Positions 1-9,560 are shown, counted from the stretch's first letter. The stretch is DNA of 64,000 nt from Paraclostridium dentum (GCF_012922555.1 NZ_WIPK01000008.1:55026-119025); one strand, 5' to 3'. Notes: a model not told the origin generated them from the letters alone. Translations and numbers: made by a program.

Positions 1-1448
1 AAGATTTGAAAGAAAAGTACGATAAAGAGCACTTTACAAGATATAAAGTAAATTTATTGGTAGATAATGGATTAGATAGATGTGGGGCACCTGTGGTTGT
101 AGAAATAAATCCAAGTCCAGCAAACTTATTTGGAAAGGCAGAATATGAGTACTATAATGGTACTGTAAAAACAGACTTTACTAAGTTGTTACCAGGAGCG
201 GTTCATAAAGCTAATGGAGGGTATCTAGTACTATATGTAGATCAACTTCTGAGATACAATTTATCTTGGGATATACTTAAAAAAACAATACAACAAGGTG
301 AGATAACCTTGGATACTCAAACAGCTATAAAGCCAGAAAAAATCCCTGTTAATATAAAAGTAGTACTTATAGGTAATAACCATATGTATAATTTGCTATA
401 TAGCTATGATCCTGAATTTAATAAATATTTTAAAATATTTGTAGACTTTGATAATGAAATGAAAAAAAATGATTATAATGAAAATCGATTGGCTAATTTT
501 ATAGCTTCATATTGCAACAATAATAATCTAAATCACTTTACTTATGAAGGTGTAGAGCAAGTTGTTAGATATAGTACTAGGATAACTGGTGATAGAGAAA
601 AACTATCAACTAAATTTAATAAAATTGTAGAGATTTTAGTAGAAGGAGATGCTTATTCAAAAATAAGAGGATCTAAATATGTAGATAAAGAAGATGTATT
701 AAAAGCTATTAAAGAGAGAAGAGAAAGATTTAGTAAAATAGAAAAGAAAATGGATGAATCTATAGAAAATGGATTTACATTGATATCAACAACTGGATCT
801 AAAGTTGGGGTTATAAATGGATTATCTGTTTTAAATATGGGTGAGTACTCATTTGGAAGACCTTGTAGAATAACTGTTACTACTGCACCTGGAAGCTCTG
901 GAATTGTAAATATAGAAAGAGAAGTTGAAATGAGTGGACCTATACACAGCAAGGGTGTTCTTATATTAAATGGATTTTTACTAGAAAATTTAGCACAAGA
1001 ATTTCCTTTATCACTTAATGCAAATATATGTTTTGAACAAAATTATGGTGGTGTAGATGGAGACAGTGCATCTGGAGCGGAGCTTTATGCAATGTTATCA
1101 TCATTAAGTGGTGTTCCTATAAAACAAAATATTGGAGCAACTGGTTCTATAAATCAAAAAGGAGATATACAAGTTGTAGGCGGAGTTACTGAAAAAGTAG
1201 AAGGATTTTATTATGCATGTAAGAAAAAAGGTCTAACAGGAAGCGAAGGTGTAATATTACCAAGAAATAACCTTAGAAACCTAGTTCTTGTTGAAGAAGT
1301 AAGAAATGCTATAAGTGAAGGCAGATTCCATATATATCCTGTAGATAGAATTGAAGAGGCTATAGAAATATTGACAGATAAAACTTTTGAAGAAGTTAAA
1401 AGCTTATCTATTGAAAAATTAAAAAAATATAGTGAATTAGAGAAATAA
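1..1448 (+). CDS. Lon-family ATP-dependent protease, C-terminal part (5' truncated)
   Basis: The reading frame is open to the left edge (first complete codon at base 3), so only about the last 480 residues are present and the Walker A region lies outside the window. The C-terminal half is a Lon proteolytic domain. The catalytic serine sits in DGDSASGAE (codon 1065-1067) and the catalytic lysine in GGVTEKVEG (codon 1194-1196). They are 43 residues apart, the same spacing as Ser679/Lys722 of E. coli Lon. The preceding part resembles the AAA region of the clostridial LonB-like family rather than classical LonA. The likely role is ATP-dependent degradation of proteins; the substrate is unknown. 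A strong terminator follows directly. Confidence 0.85.
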   Translation, partial: DLKEKYDKEHFTRYKVNLLVDNGLDRCGAPVVVEINPSPANLFGKAEYEYYNGTVKTDFTKLLPGAVHKANGGYLVLYVDQLLRYNLSWDILKKTIQQGEITLDTQTAIKPEKIPVNIKVVLIGNNHMYNLLYSYDPEFNKYFKIFVDFDNEMKKNDYNENRLANFIASYCNNNNLNHFTYEGVEQVVRYSTRITGDREKLSTKFNKIVEILVEGDAYSKIRGSKYVDKEDVLKAIKERRERFSKIEKKMDESIENGFTLISTTGSKVGVINGLSVLNMGEYSFGRPCRITVTTAPGSSGIVNIEREVEMSGPIHSKGVLILNGFLLENLAQEFPLSLNANICFEQNYGGVDGDSASGAELYAMLSSLSGVPIKQNIGATGSINQKGDIQVVGGVTEKVEGFYYACKKKGLTGSEGVILPRNNLRNLVLVEEVRNAISEGRFHIYPVDRIEEAIEILTDKTFEEVKSLSIEKLKKYSELEK

Positions 1449-1453
1449 AAAAC

Positions 1454-1489
1454 AAAGGAACTGCATTTTTACTGCAGTTCCTTTATTTT
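1454..1489 (+). terminator. Rho-independent terminator after the Lon-like gene
   Basis: A perfect 12-bp stem (1454-1465 with 1473-1484) has a 7-nt loop and is followed by a short T-rich tract. It lies 5 bases after the stop codon. Confidence 0.85.
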
Positions 1490-1671
1490 GGATAAATAAC
1501 AAAATATTACAAGACAATAAATATAATTATAGTATATATATTGTTTTGTTTTGATAAATAATATAAGTAAATAGATAGAAAACTTAACAAGTATAATTTT
1601 ATATATGTTTAAATTGTGTTTAAAATTGTTATATATTATATATGTAAAATTACAACAAGGGGGAATTAAAA

Positions 1672-2325
1672 ATGGCAAAAGCAAAAAAGAAAAATAGAGA
1701 AAATATAAAAAAAATATTAGATATATTAGAAGAAACATATCCAAATGCAGAGTGTGAATTAAATTATACAACTCCATTTGAACTTCTAATTGCAACTATA
1801 TTATCCGCTCAATGCACTGATGTTAGGGTTAATAAAGTTACAGCTGAATTGTTTAAAAAGTATAATACAGCTGAAGAATTTGCTAAACTTAACACATTTG
1901 AAATTAGTGAGGAAATAAAAAGTTGTGGGCTATATAAAAGCAAAGCTCAAAAAATAAAAGAAACATCAGTATTGCTTTGTTCTAACTATGGAGGTAAAGT
2001 CCCTGACAATATGGAAGAATTGACAAAACTTCCTGGAGTGGGAAGGAAAACTGCAAATGTAGTATTAAGTAATGCTTTTGGAGTTGATGCAATTGCTGTA
2101 GATACTCATGTATTTAGAGTATCTAATAGAATTGGGTTGGTAAAAACTGATACTCCTGAAAAAACAGAATTTGAACTTATGAAAGTTTTACCGAAAAAAA
2201 GATGGTCAAAAGCACATCATTTAATAATTTTTCATGGAAGGAGAATTTGTAAGGCAAGAAAACCAGAATGTAATATATGCCCATTAGTTGAATACTGTGA
2301 CTATTATAAAGAAGGGAATGACTAA
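1672..2325 (+). CDS. nth: Endonuclease III (DNA glycosylase/AP lyase)
   Basis: 217 residues, normal length for Nth. It removes oxidised pyrimidines and cleaves the abasic site in base excision repair. The helix-hairpin-helix LPGVGRKTA carries the catalytic lysine (Lys126). The conserved aspartate (Asp144, in VDTHVFR) lies 18 residues further on, as between Lys120 and Asp138 of the E. coli enzyme. The C-terminus has the four-cysteine [4Fe-4S] loop C-x6-C-x2-C-x5-C. A G-rich ribosome site (AAGGGGG) precedes ATG 1672. The VanW-like gene starts 3 bases downstream, so the two are probably co-transcribed. Confidence 0.96.
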   Translation: MAKAKKKNRENIKKILDILEETYPNAECELNYTTPFELLIATILSAQCTDVRVNKVTAELFKKYNTAEEFAKLNTFEISEEIKSCGLYKSKAQKIKETSVLLCSNYGGKVPDNMEELTKLPGVGRKTANVVLSNAFGVDAIAVDTHVFRVSNRIGLVKTDTPEKTEFELMKVLPKKRWSKAHHLIIFHGRRICKARKPECNICPLVEYCDYYKEGND

Positions 2326-2327
2326 AA

Positions 2328-3695
2328 TTGAAGAGACGGAAAATATTTTTCTTAGTAACATTAGTTATGCTATATTGTTTTGGATTGACGTATAAATCTT
2401 ATTGTATGAGCAAAGAAAGCAAAATCTATAAAAATATATATATTGAAAATATTGATGTCTCGGGACTGACAGAAAGTGATGCGATAAAAAAACTAAATAA
2501 TTCGCTATATAAGCAAGATTCTATAGAATTATTTTATGGAGATAAAAAATATAATCTATCTTTAAAAGAAATTAATTTTAAATTTAAAGTAGAGGATGCT
2601 GTAAATACAGCTATTAACGTAGGTAGAGATAGTGACTTTTTTAATAATATAAAAACAAAATTTAATTTAAGCATAGGTAAAAGCGTAAAGTTAAATGTTG
2701 ATACTGAATATGATAAAGAAAAATTAAATGAATATATCAACAATTTGTCCAAAGAAATAGATATTACGCCAGTTGATTCTACTATAACCGTAGAAAATAA
2801 CAATTTTAATATTAGTAAAGAGGTATATGGAGTTAATTTAAATAAGGAAGCTTTATTTAGTGAAATTGATAAAAATATAAAAAATAAAAAATTTGAAAAT
2901 ATTAATATATATACAGAAACGATAAATCCAAAATATACCTATGAAAAGTTAGCAAATATAAATACATTATTAGGTCAATATGAAACAAAATTTAACTCGA
3001 AAAATCAAAATAGAGTTAGTAATATAAAATTAGCTATAAATAAAATAAATAATGTATTAATAGACTATAATGAAGAGTTTTCATTTAATAATATTATAGG
3101 TAAAAGAAGCACAGAACAAGGATTTAAGAGCGCACCTATAATAGTAAATGGAGAAATGCAATTAGGAATGGGTGGAGGAATATGTCAGGTATCTAGTACT
3201 GTATATAATGCAGCACTATACTCAGGACTTGAAATCGTACAAGCTAGAAATCATAGTATACCTAGTGGTTATATAGAAAAAGGAAGAGATGCTACTGTAT
3301 CTTATGGAAATATTGATTTAGTATTTAAAAATAATTATAAAAGTCCTATTCTAATAAAAAATGAAGTAAAAGATAACAAAATAATAACTACAATATATGG
3401 AAATGAAAATGATAAAAAAATAGTAGATATAAGAACTGATATATCAGGAATTATAAAGCCTAAAATTATAGAAAAAGAAAGTAAATCTTTATATGAAGGA
3501 GAAACTAAAATAGAAATCAAAGGCAGAAATGGATATAAAGTAAAAACATACAGGGTTTATAAGAATGAAGAGGGCTCTTCTATAAATGAAGAATTAATTA
3601 ATGAAAGCTATTATCCTCCTAAAAATAAGGTCTTAATAAAGGGAACAAAGAAAAAGGTTGATACAACCAAAAATTTAAACTCTGAAATAATATAA
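2328..3695 (+). CDS. VanW family protein with C-terminal G5 domain
   Basis: 455 residues. An N-terminal hydrophobic segment (about residues 5-25) indicates export with a membrane anchor or signal peptide. Residues about 30-200 look like the putative peptidoglycan-binding repeat found in YoaR-type proteins. Residues about 210-350 are the VanW domain, with FSFNNIIGKRS and GGGICQVSSTVYNAAL. The last 70 residues (SLYEGETKIEIKG and onward) fit a G5 domain. The TTG start has GAAGGG 11 bases upstream, and no better start follows. Despite the name, VanW proteins outside vancomycin clusters have no established role in resistance; a cell-wall role is inferred. Confidence 0.85.
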   Translation: MKRRKIFFLVTLVMLYCFGLTYKSYCMSKESKIYKNIYIENIDVSGLTESDAIKKLNNSLYKQDSIELFYGDKKYNLSLKEINFKFKVEDAVNTAINVGRDSDFFNNIKTKFNLSIGKSVKLNVDTEYDKEKLNEYINNLSKEIDITPVDSTITVENNNFNISKEVYGVNLNKEALFSEIDKNIKNKKFENINIYTETINPKYTYEKLANINTLLGQYETKFNSKNQNRVSNIKLAINKINNVLIDYNEEFSFNNIIGKRSTEQGFKSAPIIVNGEMQLGMGGGICQVSSTVYNAALYSGLEIVQARNHSIPSGYIEKGRDATVSYGNIDLVFKNNYKSPILIKNEVKDNKIITTIYGNENDKKIVDIRTDISGIIKPKIIEKESKSLYEGETKIEIKGRNGYKVKTYRVYKNEEGSSINEELINESYYPPKNKVLIKGTKKKVDTTKNLNSEII

Positions 3696-3735
3696 ATCTC
3701 CTAATATAAGGGGATTTATATTATTTTATTTTTTT
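3691..3735 (+). terminator. Terminator after the VanW-like gene
   Basis: The stem 3691-3701/3710-3720 (one G-T pair) overlaps the VanW stop codon and is followed by a T-rich run. Confidence 0.7.
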
Positions 3736-3740
3736 ATAAG

Positions 3741-3769
3741 TTTTTAGAAATGAAAACTTTTGATATAAT
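3741..3769 (+). promoter_or_regulatory. Candidate extended -10 promoter for trmL
   Basis: TGATATAAT (3761-3769) is an extended -10 element. The -35 position (TTTTTA, 3741-3746, 17-bp spacer) is weak. It lies 31 bases upstream of the trmL start. Confidence 0.5.
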
Positions 3770-3800
3770 TAGACTTATAAAATGTTAAGGAGGATTAAGT

Positions 3801-4271
3801 ATGTCTTTAAATATCGTACTGGTAGAACCTGAAATACCACAAAACACAGGAAATATAATAAGAAGTTGTGCTGCAACTGGGACAACTCTGCACTTAGTTA
3901 GACCTTTAGGATTTTGCATGGATGATAAATACCTAAAAAGAGCAGGTTTAGATTATTGGGATTTAGTTGAGATAAAATATTATGACAGTTTCGATGAGGT
4001 AAGAGAACAAAATCCAGATGCTAAATTCTTTTATTCAACAACTAAAGCTAAACAAACACATTCAGATGTAAAATATGAAGAAAATTCATTTATAGTATTT
4101 GGAAAAGAAACTAAAGGATTGCCTGAAAGCTTAATAATGGATAATTTAGAAACTGCAATAAGAATACCTATGGTTGATATAGAAAAAGCTAGATCTTTAA
4201 ATTTATCAAATTCTGTGGCTATAGTATTATTTGAAGCGTTAAGACAAATAGGGTATCCTAATTTAAGATAA
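3801..4271 (+). CDS. trmL: tRNA (cytidine(34)-2'-O)-methyltransferase
   Basis: 156 residues, a minimal SPOUT (trefoil-knot) methyltransferase. It 2'-O-methylates the wobble nucleotide of certain tRNA-Leu species using S-adenosylmethionine. It shows the TrmL N-terminal motif PEIPQNTGNIIRSC, the middle FGKETKGLP and the C-terminal knot motif RSLNLSNSVAIVLFEALRQ. Length and all three motifs match TrmL rather than the longer SpoU proteins such as the one at 19582. It is monocistronic, between two terminators, with a GGAGG-type ribosome site before ATG 3801. Confidence 0.93.
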   Translation: MSLNIVLVEPEIPQNTGNIIRSCAATGTTLHLVRPLGFCMDDKYLKRAGLDYWDLVEIKYYDSFDEVREQNPDAKFFYSTTKAKQTHSDVKYEENSFIVFGKETKGLPESLIMDNLETAIRIPMVDIEKARSLNLSNSVAIVLFEALRQIGYPNLR

Positions 4272-4304
4272 AGTGTATACTATATACTAAAAAATAAGCT
4301 CAAA

Positions 4305-4362
4305 AAGAAGGTAAGAAATCTTATTATGATTATGATAAAGATTTCCTATCTTCTTATTTTTT
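4305..4362 (+). terminator. Large hairpin terminator after trmL, inside a 9-bp inverted repeat
   Basis: An 18-nt stem (4305-4322/4338-4355, one mismatch, one G-T pair) is followed by a run of T. It sits inside a wider inverted repeat: AGTGTATAC at 4272-4280 and GTATACACT at 4369-4377. Confidence 0.75.
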
Positions 4363-4486
4363 TAAATTGTATACACTAAATATTAAAAAAAGTGAATAAA
4401 ATTGAAATTAAATGTAGAAAATATTTTTCATATAGTGTAAAATTTATGGTAAGAAATTATAAGAAAGATGTTCATAGGAGGTAATT

Positions 4487-5515
4487 ATGAAACTTAAAAA
4501 GTTATTGTCTATAGGTCTTGTTACTGTTTTAGCAGGATCGATGTTAGTAGGATGCAGTCCTTCTAAAGATTCAAAAGACAGCAATTCAGGTGGGGATGAC
4601 AAAGTAAAAGTAACTATGATAACTGACGTTGGTGGAGTAAATGACCAATCTTTTAACCAAAGTGCATGGGAAGGTTTAGAAAAAGCTAAGAAGGACTTAG
4701 GAGTAGATGTTAAGTACATAGAGTCTAAGCAAGAATCAGATTACGCTAACAATATAGAAACAGCAATAGATGATGGAGCTAACTTAGTAATAGGTGTTGG
4801 ATTTAAGATGGAAAAGGCTATAGGTGATGCTTCAAAGTCTTATCCAGACCAAAAATTTGCATTAATAGATGCTGATTTCGGTGGCAAACCACCTAAAAAT
4901 GTAGAAAGTATAATGTTTAAAGCAGAAGAATCATCATACTTAGTAGGATTAGTAGCAGGTAAACTTACAGAAACTAATAAAGTAGGATTTGTTGGAGGAA
5001 TGGAAGGTCCAGTAATTGAAACTTTCCAAGCTGGATTTACAGCAGGAGTTAAAGCTGCAAAACCAGATGCTGAAGTAATATCTCAATATGCAAACAGTTT
5101 TGCTGATCCAGCAAAAGGTAAATCTATAACTAATCAAATGATATCTAATGGTGTAGATATAATATTCCATGCATCAGGAGATACTGGTAATGGGGTTATA
5201 GAAGCAGCTAAAGAAGCTGGTAAAAAAGCTATAGGTGTTGATAGAGACCAAAATAGTGTTGCTCCAGAAACTGTTATAACTTCAGCTATAAAGAGAGTTG
5301 ATGTTGGAGTTTACGATACTGTTAAAAACTTAGTTGATGGCAAGTTTAATGGTGGAAAAGTAACTGTTTATGGATTAAATGAAAATGGAGTTGGAGTAGC
5401 AGATACTACAAAAGAAGATGTATCTCCAGATGTATTAGAATTTGTTAACCAACAAGGGGATAAAATTAAGAGTGGAGAAATAAAAGTTCCATCTACAATG
5501 AAAGATGTAAAATAA
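4487..5515 (+). CDS. BMP-family lipoprotein, nucleoside ABC transporter substrate-binding protein
   Basis: 342 residues. The N-terminus is a lipoprotein signal (MKLKK, hydrophobic core, lipobox LVGC), with the lipidated cysteine at residue 23. A Ser/Asp/Asn-rich linker follows, then the basic membrane protein (BMP/PnrA) fold: ITDVGGVNDQSFNQSAWEG, the SDYANNIETAI region and VGFVGGMEGPVI. BMP proteins bind purine nucleosides outside the membrane and pass them to an ABC permease. The ATPase and two permeases lie downstream at 5970-9560, beyond a terminator and their own promoter. The binding protein can therefore be expressed separately and in excess, as is usual for such systems. Confidence 0.92.
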   Translation: MKLKKLLSIGLVTVLAGSMLVGCSPSKDSKDSNSGGDDKVKVTMITDVGGVNDQSFNQSAWEGLEKAKKDLGVDVKYIESKQESDYANNIETAIDDGANLVIGVGFKMEKAIGDASKSYPDQKFALIDADFGGKPPKNVESIMFKAEESSYLVGLVAGKLTETNKVGFVGGMEGPVIETFQAGFTAGVKAAKPDAEVISQYANSFADPAKGKSITNQMISNGVDIIFHASGDTGNGVIEAAKEAGKKAIGVDRDQNSVAPETVITSAIKRVDVGVYDTVKNLVDGKFNGGKVTVYGLNENGVGVADTTKEDVSPDVLEFVNQQGDKIKSGEIKVPSTMKDVK

Positions 5516-5530
5516 TTAAATTAATTTAAT

Positions 5531-5562
5531 AAAAAAGACTAGCGAGGCTAGTCTTTTTTTTC
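5531..5562 (+). terminator. Terminator after the BMP lipoprotein
   Basis: A perfect 13-bp stem (5531-5543/5547-5559) with a 3-base loop and a long T-run separates the binding-protein gene from the transporter operon. Confidence 0.93.
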
Positions 5563-5900
5563 ATCCAAATTAACTATGATAAAAATTTAAATAAATTGTT
5601 TGAGGTAAATAAATATAAATTAGATTTAAAATGATTTTTTTATGAAGTAGGTTAAATTAAATGATTAAAAAAAATATTAAAAAATTTTATGAATAAAGAG
5701 GATTTATCAAAAAATAACATAAATATTTAGAATAACATAAAAAATAAATAATATGGCTATTTGTAAGAAATCTAATGTATTATAAGTGATAATTTAAATT
5801 GAAATTTTAAAAAATGTAAAATTAAATTATAAAAATGACAAAAAATAACAAAAAGTATGCATAATAAATAAAATATTACCTACTATTTGTTGAAATTAAA
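5563..5900. other. AT-rich intergenic stretch with no recognised gene
   Basis: About 340 bases of very AT-rich DNA with no open frame carrying a ribosome site. I looked for the conserved elements of a purine riboswitch and did not find them. It may simply be upstream sequence of the promoter at 5901. Confidence 0.6.
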
Positions 5901-5929
5901 TTGTTATAATACTTATTTTTTAGTATAAT
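5901..5929 (+). promoter_or_regulatory. Promoter of the nucleoside ABC transporter operon
   Basis: TTGTTA (5901-5906) and TATAAT (5924-5929) are separated by 17 bp. AAGGAGGG precedes the ATG at 5970. A second TATAAT at 5905-5910 lacks a convincing -35. Confidence 0.75.
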
Positions 5930-5969
5930 AAAATTGGCGATAAGTAAATAAGGAGGGTTATTATAAACT

Positions 5970-7538
5970 ATGATTAATAGCAATGTAGACCACAGTCTAA
6001 AAGTTGTAGAAATGAAAAGTATAACTAAAAAGTTTGGAAATTTCACAGCTAACGATAATATAAATTTGACTGTACATAAAGGTGAGGTACATGCTTTATT
6101 AGGTGAAAATGGAGCAGGAAAGTCAACATTAATGAATATTCTTTATGGGCTATACCATCCGACTTCAGGTGAGATATTTATAAAAGGGGAAAACGTTAGA
6201 ATGGAAAACCCTAATGTAGCGATATCTCATGGAATAGGTATGGTTCACCAACATTTCATGTTAGTACAGCCATTTACAGTTGCTCAGAATATAATACTAG
6301 GTACAGAACCTACAAAAGGTATCGGAGCAATAGACATGAAAAAAGCGATAGAAGATGTTAGTGATCTATCAAAAAAATATGGATTACATGTAGATCCTAA
6401 TTCAAAAGTAGAAGATATAAGTGTGGGGATGCAACAAAGAGTTGAGATACTGAAAGCTTTATACAGAGGTGCAGATATACTAATATTAGATGAACCTACT
6501 GCAGTTTTAACTCCACAAGAAATAAATGAGCTTATGAATATTATAAAGAACTTAACTAAGCAAGGGAAATCAGTAATAATAATAACTCATAAATTAAAAG
6601 AAATAAAGGCAGCAGCAGATTACTGTACTATCATAAGAAGAGGTAAAGATATAGGAACGGTAAAGGTATGTGATACAACAGAAGATGAATTGGCGGCTAT
6701 GATGGTAGGTAGAGAAGTAAGCTTTAAAGTTGATAAAGAAGATTCTAAAGTAGGAGATATAATACTTGAAGTTAAAAATATAAGTGCTAAAGATAATAGA
6801 AAAGTACAAGTATTAAATGATTTATCTTTAGAGGTAAGAGCGGGAGAAATTTTAGGAATAGCAGGTGTAGATGGAAATGGTCAATCTGAACTTGTTGAAA
6901 TATTAACTGGGTTGAAAAAAGCAGATTCAGGAAGTGTAAAGGTTAATGGATCTGAACTTATAAATGAAAAGCCGATTAACATATTCAAAAAAGGTATAAA
7001 AAATATACCAGAGGATAGACATAAAAGAGGGCTTATACTAGATTTTACAGTTGCTGAAAATACAGTTTTACAAAGATATAAAGAAAAAAGATTCTCTGAA
7101 AATGGAGTTTTAAATAATAAAGAAATTGAAAAACATGCAAACGAAATAATAGAAGAATTTGATGTTAGACCAACTGATTTTACATTAAAGGCTAGATCTT
7201 TATCTGGAGGAAATCAACAAAAGGTCATAATTGGTAGAGAGGTTGACAACATAAGAGTAGATAGAGCTGCTACAGGACAACCTCAGGTATTAATAGCAAC
7301 ACAACCTACTAGAGGGTTAGATGTTGGGGCAATTGAATTTGTTCATAAGGCGATAGTTGAACAAAGAGATGCAGGCAATGCAGTTTTATTAGTATCTTTA
7401 GAACTTGATGAAGTTATGAATCTATCAGATAGAATAGCTGTAATTTATGAAGGAAAAATAGTTGGAATTGTTGATGCTAAGAATGCAGATGAAAATACTT
7501 TAGGATTTATGATGGCAGGAGGTGTAGATAATGAGTAA
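5970..7538 (+). CDS. Nucleoside ABC transporter, duplicated ATPase subunit
   Basis: 522 residues with two nucleotide-binding domains, the arrangement of the RbsA/NupA/BmpC type. Domain 1 has Walker A GENGAGKST, signature SVGMQQR and Walker B ILILDEPT. Domain 2 has a degenerate Walker A (GVDGNGQSE, no lysine), signature LSGGNQQK and a Walker B ending ATQPTRGLD with Gln in place of the catalytic Glu. These changes are usual in the second domain of this family. Between the second signature and Walker B there are 21 residues where RbsA-type proteins have about 12 (see findings). It powers import with the permeases that overlap or abut it downstream. Confidence 0.93.
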   Translation: MINSNVDHSLKVVEMKSITKKFGNFTANDNINLTVHKGEVHALLGENGAGKSTLMNILYGLYHPTSGEIFIKGENVRMENPNVAISHGIGMVHQHFMLVQPFTVAQNIILGTEPTKGIGAIDMKKAIEDVSDLSKKYGLHVDPNSKVEDISVGMQQRVEILKALYRGADILILDEPTAVLTPQEINELMNIIKNLTKQGKSVIIITHKLKEIKAAADYCTIIRRGKDIGTVKVCDTTEDELAAMMVGREVSFKVDKEDSKVGDIILEVKNISAKDNRKVQVLNDLSLEVRAGEILGIAGVDGNGQSELVEILTGLKKADSGSVKVNGSELINEKPINIFKKGIKNIPEDRHKRGLILDFTVAENTVLQRYKEKRFSENGVLNNKEIEKHANEIIEEFDVRPTDFTLKARSLSGGNQQKVIIGREVDNIRVDRAATGQPQVLIATQPTRGLDVGAIEFVHKAIVEQRDAGNAVLLVSLELDEVMNLSDRIAVIYEGKIVGIVDAKNADENTLGFMMAGGVDNE

Positions 7539-8625
7539 TGATGTTAAGGCAAAAAAGAAAATTTCTTTTGCTAATAATACGATAGTATTTTCTATTATAT
7601 CTATATTTTTAGGATTATTAGTAGGAGCAATAGCTTTAACTATAGCGGGATTTAATCCAATAGAAGCTTATTCAGTAATGATTGAAGGAATAATCGGTAA
7701 ACCTAAGTATATAGCATGGACTATTATAAAGGCTACTCCGTTAATTTTAACAGGTTTATCAATAGCTTTTGCGTTTAAAACAGGATTATTCAATATAGGT
7801 GCAGAAGGTCAGTTTATTATAGGTGCTTTAGCAGCAACTATAGTAGGATATACAGTTCATTTACCAGCAATAATACATATACCTCTTACTTTAGCTGTAG
7901 CTGCACTAGCGGGAGCCTGTTGGGGAGGATTTGCAGGGTTTTTAAAATCAAAATTTGGAGTTAATGAAGTTATATCTACCATAATGTTAAACTGGATTGC
8001 GTTTTATCTGAATAATTATATGATAATGCAACCATGGTTAAGAGAAGGTAATAGTGAAGCATCTCATATGATAAATGAGAGTGCAAGCATAAGTATAGAT
8101 TGGTTAACGGGACTAGTAGGACCAGCTACAAAGGCTAACTGGGGTATAATAATAGCCATTATATTAGTTTTAATAATAGCTTTTATATTATCTAAAACAA
8201 CTTTAGGATACGAACTTAGAGGTGTTGGATACAATAAATTTGGAGCTGAATATGGAGGAATAAATATAAATTCATCTATATTTAAATCTATGGCTATAGC
8301 AGGTATGCTTGCAGCATTAGCAGGAGCAGTTCAAGTTATGGGTGTAGCACAAAATATAACAGTACTTGCAGCACCAGAAGGAAATGGATTTGATGGGATA
8401 GCTGTCGCACTTATTGCTAACAGTAATCCTATAGGTGTAATTTTCTCAGGATTATTATTTGGAGCTCTTAAGTATGGTGGAACAAAAATGCAAACTATAC
8501 AAGCTCCATCAGAAGTAATAAACATTGTTATAGGGTCTATTGTGTACTTTATAGCACTAAGTAGTGTAATAAGAATGTTATTTATCAAATATAAGAATAA
8601 AAAGAAACAAGGGGGACTTGAATAA
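7531..8625 (+). CDS. Nucleoside ABC transporter permease 1
   Basis: 364 residues with about 8-10 hydrophobic segments, of the BPD_transp_2 family (BmpD/NupP/YufP type). Recognisable features are KATPLILTGLSIAFAFK, the FNIGAEGQF loop and GVNEVISTIMLNWIA. It forms half of the membrane channel. The start overlaps the ATPase gene by 8 bases and its stop overlaps the next start by 1 base, so the three genes are translationally coupled. The C-terminus is lysine-rich and cytoplasmic. Confidence 0.92.
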   Translation: MSNDVKAKKKISFANNTIVFSIISIFLGLLVGAIALTIAGFNPIEAYSVMIEGIIGKPKYIAWTIIKATPLILTGLSIAFAFKTGLFNIGAEGQFIIGALAATIVGYTVHLPAIIHIPLTLAVAALAGACWGGFAGFLKSKFGVNEVISTIMLNWIAFYLNNYMIMQPWLREGNSEASHMINESASISIDWLTGLVGPATKANWGIIIAIILVLIIAFILSKTTLGYELRGVGYNKFGAEYGGININSSIFKSMAIAGMLAALAGAVQVMGVAQNITVLAAPEGNGFDGIAVALIANSNPIGVIFSGLLFGALKYGGTKMQTIQAPSEVINIVIGSIVYFIALSSVIRMLFIKYKNKKKQGGLE

Positions 8626-9560
8626 TGGAAGATTTAGCTTTAATTTTAAGTACGACTTTAATGTACTCTACGCCCCTTATATTTACAGCATTAGGTGGAG
8701 TATTATCAGAGAATTCAGGTATAGTTAATATAGGATTAGAAGGTATGATGACTATAGGTGCTTTCGCAGGGGCAGCAGCAGGTTATTTAGTAGGTAATCC
8801 ATGGATAGCATTTTTAATAGGTGGATTAGCAGGTGGTTTATTTGCATTAATACATGCTATTGCAACTGTAAGCTTTAATGCAGATCATACTATATCAGGT
8901 GTTGCTATAAATTTACTTGCACCTGGAGTAGCATTATTTTCTTCGAAAATATTATTTGATGGAGCAACTATGACTCCAACTATAGCTATGGAAGATAAAA
9001 TACCAAGACCTTTAAATGGTTTATTTGCAGAAGGTAGTATATTAAACACAGTTTTTAACACTTATGCAACAGTATTTATAGCATTTATACTTGTAGCTGT
9101 AGTGTGGTATGTTTTATATAAAACAAAGTTAGGACTTAGAATAAGATCTGTTGGAGAACATCCAGGAGCAGCAGATACTTTAGGTATTAATGTAAATCGC
9201 GTTAGATATATTGCGGTAATTTCATCTGGTATATTAGCTGGTTTGGGAGGAGCATCTATGAGCTTAGCTATTGTTTCTTCGTTTAGACCAACATTGATCT
9301 CTGGACAAGGATATATAGCTATGGCGGCTGTTATATTCGGTAAGTGGAAGCCACAAGGAGCTATGGCAGCTTGTTTACTATTTGGTTTCTCAACTGCTCT
9401 ATCTGTATTCTTTGGGAACCCAGAACTTCCATTTAGAATAAATGAGAATTTATTATCTATGATACCATATGTAATAACATTAGTGGTGTTAGTGTTATTT
9501 ATAAAATCTTCTAAAGCTCCGGCAGCATTAGGAAATCCATATAAAAAAGGTGAAAGATAA
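8625..9560 (+). CDS. Nucleoside ABC transporter permease 2
   Basis: 311 residues, also BPD_transp_2 (NupQ/YufQ type). It shows TPLIFTALGGVLSENSG, VNIGLEGMM and ADHTISGVAINLLAPG, and LRIRSVGEHPGAADTLGI in the cytoplasmic coupling loop. It is the second half of the channel and the last gene of the operon, followed at once by a strong terminator. Confidence 0.92.
   Translation: MEDLALILSTTLMYSTPLIFTALGGVLSENSGIVNIGLEGMMTIGAFAGAAAGYLVGNPWIAFLIGGLAGGLFALIHAIATVSFNADHTISGVAINLLAPGVALFSSKILFDGATMTPTIAMEDKIPRPLNGLFAEGSILNTVFNTYATVFIAFILVAVVWYVLYKTKLGLRIRSVGEHPGAADTLGINVNRVRYIAVISSGILAGLGGASMSLAIVSSFRPTLISGQGYIAMAAVIFGKWKPQGAMAACLLFGFSTALSVFFGNPELPFRINENLLSMIPYVITLVVLVLFIKSSKAPAALGNPYKKGER

Noticed and set aside
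5563-5900. Purine riboswitch before the nucleoside transporter
   Set aside because: The conserved loop and junction bases of the purine aptamer are absent; only AT-rich sequence is seen.
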